64,000 nt of DNA from Bifidobacterium saimiriisciurei (GTDB taxonomy: Bacteria > Actinomycetota > Actinomycetes > Actinomycetales > Bifidobacteriaceae): contig NZ_WHZU01000004.1 of assembly GCF_010667655.1 (NCBI RefSeq), forward strand, positions 124,001-188,000. Reading direction: 5' to 3'. Position numbers and translations under genes: made by a program. Below, in pieces: positions 25,917-35,093 of the stretch; positions within the stretch are counted from its first letter, which is position 1; each line of letters starts with the position of its first letter. The notes beneath the pieces were generated by a model. That model saw nothing but the letters and a program-made list of their open reading frames with translations, ran no database searches and had not been told where the DNA came from.

Positions 25917-25952
25917 AAAGGTCCCGCCCCGGTTCGCCGGGACGGGACCTTT
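25917..25952 (+). terminator. gap terminator
   Basis: AAAGGTCCCGCCCCGG (25917-25932) pairs with CCGGGACGGGACCTTT (25937-25952) with one mismatch and a TTCG loop. It follows the gap stop codon by 36 bases and also faces the end of the convergent ArsC-like gene. Confidence 0.88.
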
Positions 25953-25990
25953 CTCGTCGTTCGGCCCTCGGGAGAGGAACCGGATGATCG

Positions 25991-26368
25991 TCACGCCAGC
26001 GCCTGCTCCCATTGGGGTTCGCGGAACCCGACAAGTACGGACGGGTCCCCGCCATCGGCGGACGGCACGACGAGCAGCGGCCGTTTGACGAGCATGCCGT
26101 CGGTCGCGAGCAGGTCGATGGCCTCCCCGTCGGTCATCGACGGCAGCCGGTCCTTGAGCCCCATCTCCCGATACAGCCGTCCGGACGTATTGAAGAACCG
26201 CCGTACCGGCAGCCCGCTGGCCCGATGCCATGCGGCAAGCTCTTCGGCATTCGGGTTCTCGCCCTTGATGTCGCGTTCCGTATACGCGACCCCATGCCCG
26301 TCCAGCCACTTCCGGGCCTTGGTGCATGTGGAGCAGCGTGCATAGCAGAGGAACAACGCCTCGTTCAT
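25991..26368 (-). CDS. ArsC/Spx-family thioredoxin-fold protein
   Basis: The 125-residue protein has the ArsC-family redox motif CSTCTKARKWL (C12-x2-C15) followed by the family pattern ERDIKGENPNAEELAAWHRASG and GLKDRL, and ends with KRPLLV, the cis-proline strand. Members include Spx and YffB; true arsenate reductases use a single cysteine with GSH. No arsenical-resistance genes are near, so a YffB-like role of unknown substrate is more likely than arsenate reduction. It follows thiamine pyrophosphokinase by 57 bases on the same strand with GGGAAGGAAG before the ATG. Confidence 0.8.
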   Translation of the reverse strand: MNEALFLCYARCSTCTKARKWLDGHGVAYTERDIKGENPNAEELAAWHRASGLPVRRFFNTSGRLYREMGLKDRLPSMTDGEAIDLLATDGMLVKRPLLVVPSADGGDPSVLVGFREPQWEQALA

Positions 26369-26425
26369 GATTGACTTCCTTCCCTGATGATCGATGGCGG
26401 GGCATCGGCTTTCATGCCGATGCGC

Positions 26426-27220
26426 TCAACGCCCGCCCGCGTTGCCGGCCACCGCCCCGGCGTTTGACGGGCCATCCGGTGGCGCCAGCAGTGAGGACAC
26501 ATGGGTGTTGATGGCTCCGAGTGCGTCCGGCCCCTCCTCGGGGCGGTCGGTGCGCCATTGCGGTGTCGGCGCGGCGGCCGGATAGACGATGTCCAGCGTG
26601 CCGTCCGTCACCGATACGGTCGCGGCGATGTTGTTCCGGAATTCGTTGCTCACCCCCAGCGCCCGCGTGTTGCGCAGCGTCGCATCGTCGACCTCGTATT
26701 TCAGTCCCCGGATGGAGACGTGCCGGGCGACGTCGCTGTGGGCGAACACCGATATCATGCGTCCGGTTTCCGGTTCCGGGCTCCATGCGGGGAACGACAG
26801 CGTCGCATCGGTGACCGCCGTCGCCACCGTGCCGTCACCGTGCAGGAATCCGATGCCTCCATGACGGGATATCTGCGCCAGCATCTGCATGTTCGCCAGC
26901 GTATGGTCGAGGCGGCCTCCAAGACCGCCGAGGATGTGGAATCGGCGTGCGCCCTTCGACCAGCCAAGCTTCACCGCGGCGAACATGTCGGTGTCGTCCT
27001 TCTCGCTGGGCAGGCGCATGACGTTCGGATACCGCGAGTATTCGGCGAAGTCATCGGCCGCGGAATCGAAGTCGCCGATGACGGCGTCGGGGACGACCCC
27101 GAACGATTCCGCATGGTCGATGCCGCCGTCCGCGGCGATCACGTACGCGCCCTGGGGAATCTCCGGACCCCGGCCGTAGTATTCGCCGGCGCCGAAGATG
27201 AAGCAGACGTCGATGCTCAT
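26426..27220 (-). CDS. thiN: thiamine pyrophosphokinase
   Basis: The enzyme transfers pyrophosphate from ATP to thiamine to give thiamine diphosphate, the cofactor of phosphoketolase. The 264-residue protein shows the family motifs VIAADGGIDH, DAVIGDFDS, PSEKDDTDMFAAVK and LGGLGGRLDHTLAN, followed by a thiamine-binding C-terminal beta domain. A 35-residue Pro/Ala/Gly-rich tail follows. GGAGG precedes the ATG. It lies 34 bases after the TetR gene on the same strand and may be co-transcribed with it. Confidence 0.92.
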   Translation of the reverse strand: MSIDVCFIFGAGEYYGRGPEIPQGAYVIAADGGIDHAESFGVVPDAVIGDFDSAADDFAEYSRYPNVMRLPSEKDDTDMFAAVKLGWSKGARRFHILGGLGGRLDHTLANMQMLAQISRHGGIGFLHGDGTVATAVTDATLSFPAWSPEPETGRMISVFAHSDVARHVSIRGLKYEVDDATLRNTRALGVSNEFRNNIAATVSVTDGTLDIVYPAAAPTPQWRTDRPEEGPDALGAINTHVSSLLAPPDGPSNAGAVAGNAGGR

Positions 27221-27254
27221 GATGATGCCTCCCTGTCGTTTTCGTCGTCGGCCG

Positions 27255-27830
27255 CTAGCGGATGTTTTCGGACTGGTTGGGGAACATGGTGGTCAGCGCG
27301 AACGCGATGAACCGGTCGAGCGGCATGCGGTTGCCGGAGTTCAGCCATGCGCCGATCACGGCGATGAGGCCGGAGAGATAGAACTGCTTGAGCAGTTCGC
27401 GCTCGTCGCGCGTCATCTCCACCGACTGCGTGATGCCGAGGTAGCGGTCCACCAGCGGCCACAGCAGCTCCTTGAGCCTGGTCACGAACGTCGGGTCGCC
27501 GTGGTCGCTGAGCAGCACCGACATATACGCCGAATGCGTCTTCGCCATGGTCAGTATCGTGCCCATGTTCGAGCTGATGTCGATGCGTCCCTCCTGCGCC
27601 AGCATGTCCTCGATGAGATCCTCCACGATGTTGAGCAGGCTTTCCTCGATCTGGGAGAACATGTCGTGCACGTCGCGGTAATACAGGTAGAACGTGCCCC
27701 GGTTGTATCCGGCGATCTCGGTGATCTCGCGCACCGTGATCTTGTCCATCGGCCGGGTCCGGTACAGTTTCCAGAACGCCTTGCACAGGTTGGCCTTGGT
27801 CCGTTCCGTCACCTGGGGCTGTTTCTTCAT
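27255..27830 (-). CDS. TetR-family transcriptional regulator
   Basis: The 191-residue protein has an N-terminal TetR helix-turn-helix (KITVREITEIAGYNRGTFYLYYRDVHDMF, about 29-57) and a helical ligand domain. ATG 27830 follows TTGGAG; a TTG four codons upstream is a poor alternative. It is divergent from the large FtsX-type permease at 28017, and the shared intergenic DNA carries an inverted repeat, so control of the permease (and of itself) is the simplest inference. Confidence 0.85.
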   Translation of the reverse strand: MKKQPQVTERTKANLCKAFWKLYRTRPMDKITVREITEIAGYNRGTFYLYYRDVHDMFSQIEESLLNIVEDLIEDMLAQEGRIDISSNMGTILTMAKTHSAYMSVLLSDHGDPTFVTRLKELLWPLVDRYLGITQSVEMTRDERELLKQFYLSGLIAVIGAWLNSGNRMPLDRFIAFALTTMFPNQSENIR

Positions 27831-27896
27831 CGTCTGCTCCAATCCTCATGCATGGCGGCGCCGGTGCGACGGGCGCGGGCCATGCCGCATCGCTCA

Positions 27897-27916
27897 ACAT
27901 CGGCCGGCGCCGATGT
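27897..27916. promoter_or_regulatory. inverted repeat in the TetR/permease intergenic region
   Basis: ACATCGGC (27897-27904) and GCCGATGT (27909-27916) are perfect 8-base arms separated by four bases. A second, imperfect dyad, GTGATTGTATAACAC, lies 32 bases on. Either may be the TetR operator. Confidence 0.45.
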
Positions 27917-28016
27917 CTATTGATGGCCGTGCGATCCGGCGATACTGTGATTGTATAACACAACACGATGTGCAGTGATTCATGTCCGCACGACGACGGC
28001 GGAAGGGGTACGGGCG

Positions 28017-30863
28017 ATGGCGCATACCAGATTCGATGGCGCGGCGAGGAGCGGCGGCGGGCGGCCGGGCCCCGCCGGGTCCGCGTTCGCCAAGGACGTC
28101 CGGCGCACGATGACGCATCATATCGGCAGATTCCTCTCCATCCTCGTCATCACCGCATTGGGCGTCACCGTGGCGACGGGCCTGCAGGCCGCGTGCACCG
28201 ACCTCAAGCGCACGGCCGACGCGTTCTTCGACGGCCAGCATCTCCACGACATCGCCATCGTCTCCACGCTCGGGCTGACCGACGACGACGTTCGGGCACT
28301 GGGCGACGTCGACGGCGTGAAGGCGGTCGAGGGACGCCATGGCGAGACCGCCATCGTCGACCTCGACGGCAGTCGGACGAAGGTGACGGTGAATGCGCTA
28401 CCCGCCGCCACGGATTCCAAGGTCATGGACGAGCCGTATGTCGTCGACGGTCGGCTGCCGGCCGACGGCGACGAAGTCGCCGTGACCCAGGGGTTTCTGA
28501 CGGCAAGCGGTCTGCGAATCGGCGGCAAGGTGACATTCTCCGCGGACGATACGGCATCGTCGACGGGGAAGGCCTCTGAATCGTCGGACGCCGCCACGGA
28601 GATCTTCAAACAACACGAATACACCATCGTCGGCACGGTGATCGACGCCACCGATGTGGGCGGGGGAGAGGGATCGTCCACGGCGTTCCGCAAAAGCTCC
28701 ACCGTACCCGACCACACGTTCTTCGTCGCCGGTGGCGCCGTGAACGACGACGCCAGGGACGTCTATACCTCCGTGATCCTCACCGTCGGCGGCGCGGCGG
28801 ACGGACAATCGTTCTCCGACTCGTACAAGACGAACGTCGACGCGGTCAGAACCCGTATCGACGACATCAGTGAAAAGAGGGAGAGGGCGCGCACCGATGC
28901 CGTCAAGGCCGCGGCCAATGCGACGATAGACAAGGAGAAGGCCAAGGCCGACAAGGATCTCGACGACGCCGAGACGCGGCTCGACGACGCCGGTCGGCAG
29001 CTGGAGCAACAGCGCGCATACCTTGTCATGCTGGGCATGGACACCACGCAGATCGACGCGGCGCAACGCCGGTTGGATGAACAGCGGAACACGTTGAACG
29101 AGCAGAGGTCCAAGGCCGAGACCGAATTCGCCGATGCAAGGGCCGAGGTGGAGAAGACCGACGAGGCGCAATGGTATGTGCGCGACCGCACGGCGCTGAG
29201 CGGCTATTCCAGCATCGACAGCGACTCCAAATCCATCGAGGCCATCGGCACCGTGTTCCCCGTGCTGTTCCTGCTCGTCGCCGTGCTCATCAGCCTCACG
29301 GCCATAACCCGCATGGTCGAGGAGGAGCGCGGCCTCATCGGCGTATACAAGGCGCTGGGCTACCGCAAACGCGAGATCCTCGCCAAGTACGTCGTCTACG
29401 CGCTGCTCGCCTGCGTGCTCGGCGGCATACTCGGCGACGCGGTCGGATTCATCGTCATGCCGAAGATCCTGTTCTCCATATTCGCCACCATGTACCAGCT
29501 GCCCGCATATCACCTGTACTTTGACACGGCGTACGGGCTCGCCTTCGCCGCGCTGTTCGTCGTGGCGGTGGTCGGCAGCGCCATATGGGCGTGCCGCAGC
29601 GAACTGCGGCTCAACCCGGCCGCACTGCTGCGTCCCAAGGCGCCGCGCGCGGGCAGGCGAATACTGTTGGAACGCTTCGGTCTCCTATGGCGTCGCATGT
29701 CGTTCCTCAACAAGGTGACGGCCCGCAACCTCTTCCGCTATAAAAGCCGTGCGGTCATGACCATCGCCGGCATCATGGGATGCACCATGCTCATGATGTG
29801 CGGGTTCGCCATCAAGGATTCCGTGGTGCAGCTGCGCCCCAACCAATACGGCGGCGTCGTGGCCTACGATCTCATGGCGGTGACCGGCGACGACGACAAC
29901 GCCGAGGCGCTGCGGCGGCTGAGGGCCTCCGACGAGGTGAAGGACGTGCTCGGCGTGCGTGTCGACTCGGGCACCGTCTCGTCCGTGGGCGGCGGGCGCG
30001 AGGAGAACGTGCAGCTCATCGTCATACCGACCGGGTCGGAGCGCCGGTTCGACGACTACCAGCATCTGCGTTCCGCGCAAAGCGACTGGAGCGCCGCCCT
30101 AGGCGGCGGGGAGCGTCTGACGCCGACGGACTCCGGCGCCATCATGACCAAGAACGCCATGCAGATGCTCGATCTGCGGCCGGGCGACTCCGTGCATTTC
30201 AAGGATTCGACGTTCAATGGCGTCGACGTCGTCATCCACGACACCGCAGAGAACTACATGGGCAACACCATCATCATGACGCAGAAGCTCTATGAACGGC
30301 TGTTCGGCAAAGCGTACCGGGCCAACGGCATGCTCATGCATCTCAACGGCGACGACACGGCGCAGATCGACTTCGCCGACACGCTCAAACGCGACGACTC
30401 GTACCTGTCGGTGACGAGCGTGGCGGAACTGCGACACGAGTTCGAAAAGAACTTCACGCTCATCAACACCGTCGTCTACGTACTGCTCGTCCTGGCCGGC
30501 GTGCTCGCCTTCGTGGTGCTGTTCACGTTGTCGACCACCAACATCTCGGAGCGCGAACGCGAGCTCGCCACCATCAAGGTGCTTGGATTCCGACGGGGCG
30601 AGGTGAGGCACTACGTGAACAAGGAGATGCTGCTGCTCACCCTGATGGGCGTGGCGCTGGGCCTGCCGCTCGGACGTCTGGTGAGCGAGGGCTTCACCAT
30701 GGTGCTGCGCATGCCCGGCATCTACTTCGCCGTGCACGTGCATTGGGCCAGCTACGTGATATCCGCGGCACTGGCGCTGGGCTTCGCCGTGGTCGTCACG
30801 TTCGTCACCGACCGGATGCTCGACCGCATCGACATGGTCGGCGCGCTGAAAAGCCCCGAATGA
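28017..30863 (+). CDS. large FtsX-type ABC transporter permease
   Basis: This 948-residue protein has a membrane anchor near the N-terminus (about 39-62), a large exported region including a coiled coil rich in K/D/E/Q (about 285-400), then two FtsX permease domains of three helices each (about 415-545 and 820-945), joined by a second exported domain. The motif ITRMVEEERGLIGVYKALGYRKREI and its copy STTNISERERELATIKVLGFRRGEV are the FtsX cytoplasmic coupling segments. Members export lipids, peptides or lipoproteins with an ATPase partner, which is not encoded here. GGAAGGGG precedes ATG 28017. TetR is divergent. Confidence 0.85.
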   Translation: MAHTRFDGAARSGGGRPGPAGSAFAKDVRRTMTHHIGRFLSILVITALGVTVATGLQAACTDLKRTADAFFDGQHLHDIAIVSTLGLTDDDVRALGDVDGVKAVEGRHGETAIVDLDGSRTKVTVNALPAATDSKVMDEPYVVDGRLPADGDEVAVTQGFLTASGLRIGGKVTFSADDTASSTGKASESSDAATEIFKQHEYTIVGTVIDATDVGGGEGSSTAFRKSSTVPDHTFFVAGGAVNDDARDVYTSVILTVGGAADGQSFSDSYKTNVDAVRTRIDDISEKRERARTDAVKAAANATIDKEKAKADKDLDDAETRLDDAGRQLEQQRAYLVMLGMDTTQIDAAQRRLDEQRNTLNEQRSKAETEFADARAEVEKTDEAQWYVRDRTALSGYSSIDSDSKSIEAIGTVFPVLFLLVAVLISLTAITRMVEEERGLIGVYKALGYRKREILAKYVVYALLACVLGGILGDAVGFIVMPKILFSIFATMYQLPAYHLYFDTAYGLAFAALFVVAVVGSAIWACRSELRLNPAALLRPKAPRAGRRILLERFGLLWRRMSFLNKVTARNLFRYKSRAVMTIAGIMGCTMLMMCGFAIKDSVVQLRPNQYGGVVAYDLMAVTGDDDNAEALRRLRASDEVKDVLGVRVDSGTVSSVGGGREENVQLIVIPTGSERRFDDYQHLRSAQSDWSAALGGGERLTPTDSGAIMTKNAMQMLDLRPGDSVHFKDSTFNGVDVVIHDTAENYMGNTIIMTQKLYERLFGKAYRANGMLMHLNGDDTAQIDFADTLKRDDSYLSVTSVAELRHEFEKNFTLINTVVYVLLVLAGVLAFVVLFTLSTTNISERERELATIKVLGFRRGEVRHYVNKEMLLLTLMGVALGLPLGRLVSEGFTMVLRMPGIYFAVHVHWASYVISAALALGFAVVVTFVTDRMLDRIDMVGALKSPE

Positions 30864-30889
30864 CATCCGTCCCCGGTGCGGCGCAATCG

Positions 30890-30905
30890 CGTGATGTTTC
30901 TCACA
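30890..30905. promoter_or_regulatory. Crp-type box with one mismatch
   Basis: CGTGA-TGTTTC-TCACA lies 78 bases before the start of the flavin-binding-fold gene and differs from TGTGA-N6-TCACA at one base. Regulatory meaning is speculative. Confidence 0.3.
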
Positions 30906-30982
30906 GGCGTGCATCGTGCGTGTCACCGCGCCGGCGAGTACCCTTGAATCGGATACCGAACGACTGCTGAAAGGATCGCATT

Positions 30983-31387
30983 ATGGCAACGCTCACCGCT
31001 GAGATGAAGACCTTCATCGAGAACAACCTGGGCTGGATCGCCACCCAGAACGAGGACGGCACGCTCGACCTCGGCCCGAAGATGTCGCTGTTCGTTCTCG
31101 ACGACAACCACATCGCCTACCACGAGCGCACCGCCGGCCAGGCCTACAAGAACGTGCAGGCCAACGGCAAGCTCGTCATCGCCTTCGCCAACCTCGCCGA
31201 GAAGAAGGGCTACCGCTTCCGCGGCAACGTCGTGCTGCACACCGACGACGCCATCTACGAGGAGCAGGTGAAGGTCGCCGAGGAGAAGGGCACCAAGAAG
31301 CCCGCCGCCATCCCGGTGCTCGAGATCACCGAGATCGAGGACCTTGCCTCCGGCCCGAACGCCGGCAAGACCATCGTCAAGGACTGA
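30983..31387 (+). CDS. pyridoxamine 5'-phosphate oxidase-like flavin-binding-fold protein
   Basis: The 134-residue protein has the split-barrel fold pattern of the PNPOx-like family: WIATQNEDGTLDLGPKMSLFVLDDNHIAYHERTAGQAYKNVQANGKLVIAFA, then RFRGNVVLHTDD. Small stand-alone members bind FMN, F420 or heme and reduce varied substrates. The residues needed for pyridoxamine phosphate oxidation cannot be checked by eye, so it should not be called pdxH. AAAGGA precedes the ATG. A clean intrinsic terminator follows, so the gene is monocistronic. High C-ending codon use suggests strong expression. Confidence 0.75.
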   Translation: MATLTAEMKTFIENNLGWIATQNEDGTLDLGPKMSLFVLDDNHIAYHERTAGQAYKNVQANGKLVIAFANLAEKKGYRFRGNVVLHTDDAIYEEQVKVAEEKGTKKPAAIPVLEITEIEDLASGPNAGKTIVKD

Positions 31388-31413
31388 TCGGCGGACGATT
31401 GCTCGTATCGCGA

Positions 31414-31457
31414 CGGAACGGAACCGTGGACATGCTCCCGGTTCCGTTCCGTTTTTT
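31414..31457 (+). terminator. intrinsic terminator with T-tract
   Basis: CGGAACGGAACC (31414-31425) and GGTTCCGTTCCG (31440-31451) form a perfect 12-bp stem followed by TTTTTT (31452-31457). The T-tract touches the stop codon of the convergent PH-domain gene. Confidence 0.9.
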
Positions 31458-33139
31458 CATGGACGCATCGGACGTCCGGTCGCCCAGTCGTGCAGACGCC
31501 GGGCGTCGGCGGGGCGAATCGCGGCGAACCGCAGACGCGAGTAGCCGTTCATCACGAACAGCGGCATGACCATGGACTCCGCCGTGGCCTTTCCCCGGGC
31601 CTTTCCGCGCCATGCGTAGCGACGTCGGCGCACATACTGGATGCGGGACCTGCATGTGACCATGGTGACGAAGGTGAGCCCCCGCGAACCGGTGACGACG
31701 ATCCGGTTGCTGGGCAGCAGCGCATACCCCTCCGTACGCCACCGCAGCCAGCGCCGCGCGAAGGCATACGCCCCGGCAAGAGCCGTCGGAAGCAGCAGCC
31801 ACAGCAGCCATATCACACGGAACCATGGCTCGAAGACCGGATTGCCGTCCGGGAATGCGGCCTCGCGCAACGGCGCACCTTCGACCGAGGCGTAGAAGGA
31901 GGTCATGGTCATCACCGCCGCCGCCAGGGCAAGCATGGCCGCGAGCGTCCACGCCACGGACAGGGCCAACAGATACCGTCCCAGGCCCTGCGCCGTGCGT
32001 CGGATGGGGACCTCGTGCGGATTCCATTCGGGCAACATGTCGTGAAGCGTGCCGTAGAGCCTGTCGTCCCTGATGACGGGCAGCACGTTGCCGCGGGTGT
32101 TGTCGTCGTCTCCGTCTCCCTCGGTGCCAGGCGTGGTGAGTCCGACCTGCACGGAACTCAGCCGCAGCATGCGACGCAGCACCGACTGACGGATGATGAT
32201 GGTCTGCACGCGACGCACCGGAATGGTGACGGAACGGCGGGTGAACAGACCCCGAACGATGATGAGGTCGTCGCCGTGCCGCCACACCTCGAACCGATGG
32301 TATTGCAGCAGCGACTTGACGACGCTGACGACGAGCATCGACGCCAACACGGCCGCCGCGACCATGAAGGCGGTCAGGACGCTGCCGGCCGCGTACCGGA
32401 AGACGGCGTACTCGGCCGCGTCGACCATGCCTTCGGGCAGCAGGTCGCGCAGATTCTGGGCGAATCCGTAGATCACGGCCAAGGCCGCGAGGAACCCCAG
32501 ATCGGTGAGGGCGAACAGCAGGGTGTCGCGTGTGGATGCGCGGAATACGAGCCGTCCTCGCGTGTCCGTTGTACCCGTGGCTGGTGCAGAGTCCGGCTGT
32601 CGGTCCGTCGCGCTCGCCGTCCGTGGGCCGTGCGTGGCGGAGTCGTGTAGGGCCTGGCCACAGGCTTGCCGGCGCAGTCGTTCCAGCGTTGCGGACAGCG
32701 TCGCCGGGACGGCGGTCAGCGTTGTCGTGGAGCCGTCCGAGACACCGCCCGAATCCACGGTCAGCGTCACCAACGAGAACGGGCGGAAGAAGAACGGGGC
32801 GGAGACGTCGATCGCATGGATGTGGTCGTAGGGGATGGTCTTGCGCGTGTCGGTGAACAGGCCGGTCCGGAGGGTCAGCGCATCGCGTTCCAGCCGGTAC
32901 CGTCGGGACGCCCATTCGGCGACGAGCCATACGACGCCCGCCAGGATGATTCCCGCCGCAATCATGCAGGCGGTACGGAACGTCATGTGCAATCGGGGCA
33001 GTATCACCAGCATGGAGAAGACGAATCCGATGATCGCCTTGCCCCAGTTGTAGGCGTCGATGACCAGCGACAGAGGATGCGTTCGGTGCCATGCGCCGGA
33101 GGCCTGCGGCATGGGGGATGTCGTCTGTTCGTCGGTCAT
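31457..33139 (-). CDS. PH domain-containing membrane protein, YdbT type
   Basis: The 560-residue protein has paired membrane helices near residues 30-75, two more pairs in the middle and again near 395-445, and repeated bacterial PH (bPH_2) domains, as in ALTLRTGLFTDTRKTIPYDHIHAIDVS and LIIVRGLFTRRSVTIPVRRVQTI, with a third near the C-terminus (VVTGSRGLTFVTMVTCRSRIQYV). It pairs with the shorter PH protein encoded just before it by an ATGA overlap. In Bacillus the YdbS/YdbT pair protects against a membrane-active bacteriocin. The function here is inferred from that architecture. An Asp/Thr-rich insertion lies near residues 170-200. Confidence 0.8.
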   Translation of the reverse strand: MTDEQTTSPMPQASGAWHRTHPLSLVIDAYNWGKAIIGFVFSMLVILPRLHMTFRTACMIAAGIILAGVVWLVAEWASRRYRLERDALTLRTGLFTDTRKTIPYDHIHAIDVSAPFFFRPFSLVTLTVDSGGVSDGSTTTLTAVPATLSATLERLRRQACGQALHDSATHGPRTASATDRQPDSAPATGTTDTRGRLVFRASTRDTLLFALTDLGFLAALAVIYGFAQNLRDLLPEGMVDAAEYAVFRYAAGSVLTAFMVAAAVLASMLVVSVVKSLLQYHRFEVWRHGDDLIIVRGLFTRRSVTIPVRRVQTIIIRQSVLRRMLRLSSVQVGLTTPGTEGDGDDDNTRGNVLPVIRDDRLYGTLHDMLPEWNPHEVPIRRTAQGLGRYLLALSVAWTLAAMLALAAAVMTMTSFYASVEGAPLREAAFPDGNPVFEPWFRVIWLLWLLLPTALAGAYAFARRWLRWRTEGYALLPSNRIVVTGSRGLTFVTMVTCRSRIQYVRRRRYAWRGKARGKATAESMVMPLFVMNGYSRLRFAAIRPADARRLHDWATGRPMRP

Positions 33140-33669
33140 ACGTCGTCCTTCGAGGCGAGCACGCGTGCGCTGATCTGTTCGACGATCGCCGTCGCGTCCG
33201 CGTTCGCCAGCGCGGGGATCTCATGCTCGCCCACGGCGGTGTGAATCTCCACGGCTGTCAGACCGAACCGTCGCAGCAGCGACCCCTGTTTGGTCTCCAC
33301 ATGCTGCACGCGGTTGTAGGGGATGGTGGTGGTGTCGCGCAGCAGCCAGCCCCGATGCAGCATCACATCGTGTTCGCCGATGGAATACCGGCTGAACGCG
33401 TAGGAGTATGTCGTACGCAACGGTTGGGTGACGAGGTCCAGCAGCAGCAACGCCGCGGCCGCCCCCAACACGAGGCAGTGCCAGACCGACCACCAGCCGA
33501 TGATGCGGCAGGCCGCCGCCACGGCCGCACAGCAGGCCAGTCCGGCGCCGTCGCGTGACAGGGCCCGCAGCAGCCACACCCGTTTCACCGCCGCCGGCAG
33601 ACTGTGCCATCGGCGTGCGCCGCCTGCCATGGCGTCCATCGATATATCCGGGATGCCGTTCCCCGCCAT
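33136..33669 (-). CDS. PH domain-containing membrane protein, YdbS type
   Basis: The 177-residue protein has two hydrophobic helices (about 38-82) and one bacterial PH domain with RYSIGEHDVMLHRGWLLRDTTTIPYNRVQHVETKQGSLLRRFGL, the standard bPH_2 strand-turn pattern. ATG 33669 is preferred over ATG 33675 because GGGAGG lies eight bases before it. It overlaps the YdbT-type gene by four bases, so the two are made together and probably form one membrane complex. It is divergent from the HAD phosphatase. Confidence 0.8.
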   Translation of the reverse strand: MAGNGIPDISMDAMAGGARRWHSLPAAVKRVWLLRALSRDGAGLACCAAVAAACRIIGWWSVWHCLVLGAAAALLLLDLVTQPLRTTYSYAFSRYSIGEHDVMLHRGWLLRDTTTIPYNRVQHVETKQGSLLRRFGLTAVEIHTAVGEHEIPALANADATAIVEQISARVLASKDDV

Positions 33670-33776
33670 CGTCATCGCCCTCCCATCGTTATGCACAGCG
33701 TACCAGCCGGAGCCACGGCCGCGCATCGTCGGCCGTTGGTAAGCTGATGGCGATACGACCAACGGAGGAGACGCCC

Positions 33777-34574
33777 ATGGCGCAGCAGATCAAAGCCGTG
33801 TTCTTCGACATCGACGGCACCCTGACCAGTTTCACCACTCACGAGGTGCCGCAGTCCACCAAGGACGCCATCGAGGCGTTGAAGGCGAAGGATGTCAAGG
33901 TGTTCATAGCCACGGGGCGCTCGCCCACGCAGATGGGCATCGTCACCGCAAGGCTCGGCATCGACTTCGACGGCTACATGACCATGACCGGCCAGTACTG
34001 CTTCGATGACGACGGATTCCTCAAGACTCACGACATCGACAAGACCGACCTGCGCATCTTCCTCGACTATCTGGCCGCCCATCCCGAGGTCGGCGCGAAC
34101 TTCGCCGAATCGGACTATGTGTACTTCAACCAGATCACGCCGAAGATCCGCGAACAGTACGCCGGTCTCGGCGCCACCGCGCCGTCGCTGGTCATCGACG
34201 ACCCCGCCCGCACGCTCGAGCACCCCACCTTCCAGTTCTCCGCGTTCGTGGACGAGGCGGAGGAGGAGCGCATCGTCGCCATGCTGCCCGGATGCCGGTC
34301 GGTGCGCTGGCATCCCTCGTTCTGCGACTTCATCCCCGCCGACGGCGGCAAGCCCGCCGGCATCAAGGCGTTCATGGAGCTGTATGGATTCGGCCGCGAG
34401 GAGACCATGGCGTTCGGCGACGGCGGCAACGACGCCGACATGCTCGCCTACGCCGGCATCGGCGTGGCCATGGGCTCCGGCGGCGACAAGGCGAAGGCCG
34501 CCGCCGACTACGTCACCGCCTCCGTGGACGACGACGGCATCCTCAAGGCCCTCAGGCACTTCGGCGTGCTCTAG
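33777..34574 (+). CDS. Cof-type HAD-IIB phosphatase
   Basis: The 265-residue protein carries the HAD motifs: FFDIDGTLT (motif I nucleophile and acid/base aspartates), IATGRSP (motif II), a lysine before the last motif (GGKPAGIKAF) and MAFGDGGNDADML (motif IV). The C2B cap places it in the Cof/YbiV group that dephosphorylates sugar phosphates and flavin or pyridoxal phosphates; the substrate is not predictable. ATG 33777 follows GGAGGAG, although the frame is open further upstream. Cytoplasmic, monocistronic. Confidence 0.9.
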   Translation: MAQQIKAVFFDIDGTLTSFTTHEVPQSTKDAIEALKAKDVKVFIATGRSPTQMGIVTARLGIDFDGYMTMTGQYCFDDDGFLKTHDIDKTDLRIFLDYLAAHPEVGANFAESDYVYFNQITPKIREQYAGLGATAPSLVIDDPARTLEHPTFQFSAFVDEAEEERIVAMLPGCRSVRWHPSFCDFIPADGGKPAGIKAFMELYGFGREETMAFGDGGNDADMLAYAGIGVAMGSGGDKAKAAADYVTASVDDDGILKALRHFGVL

Positions 34575-34614
34575 CCGCGAACGGATGCCGTCGCGTGGGG
34601 AAGGGCAACGCGAA

Positions 34615-34968
34615 TCAGTGCTTGCAGGCCTCGATGTTGTTGCCCTCGGGATCATGCACGAACGCCGCATAGTACGTCGGTCCGTAGTTCGGCCGCGGCC
34701 CCGGCTCGCCGTTGTCGGTGCCGCCGGCCGCAAGACCGGCCTTGTGGAACGCGGCGATCGCATCCTCGTCTCCGGTGAACGCCACATGCATGGGCGTCAC
34801 CTCGCCATCGGCCTGGCTCACCCATACGCTCGAACCGTCGGCGGCGGCGAACTGCACGGCGCCGGGGAACTCCACGCCCTTCGCATAGCCGAGCGGCGCC
34901 AATGCGGCCTCGTAGAACGCCGCCTCCCTCTCGAAATCCTTCGCCTTGATGGTCAGATGATCGATCAT
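34615..34968 (-). CDS. VOC-superfamily (glyoxalase-like) protein
   Basis: The 117-residue protein is one vicinal-oxygen-chelate module with paired beta-alpha-beta-beta-beta units: MIDHLTIKAKDFEREAAFYEAAL...GYAKG and MHVAFTGDEDAIAAFHKAGL, ending YYAAFVHDPEGNNIEAC. Candidate metal ligands are H4, the histidine of MHVAF and the glutamate of NNIEA. Members include glyoxalases, dioxygenases and resistance proteins; nothing local narrows it. ATG 34968 follows GGAG. It is convergent with the HAD gene, 41 bases apart, with no obvious terminator. Confidence 0.8.
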   Translation of the reverse strand: MIDHLTIKAKDFEREAAFYEAALAPLGYAKGVEFPGAVQFAAADGSSVWVSQADGEVTPMHVAFTGDEDAIAAFHKAGLAAGGTDNGEPGPRPNYGPTYYAAFVHDPEGNNIEACKH

Positions 34969-35093
34969 GATGGTTCTCCTTCGTCGTCGATGGAACACTC
35001 ACGTCTCATTGTAGGGGCGAAACACGGCCCGTCCGACGCTGCGGCGGCATAATGGGGAAGTCGGAAAACAGCTGCAGGACGGGCGGGGGAACC

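Noticed and set aside
24811..26055. 414-codon minus-strand frame
   Set aside because: It lies opposite gap, one of the most conserved genes in the window.
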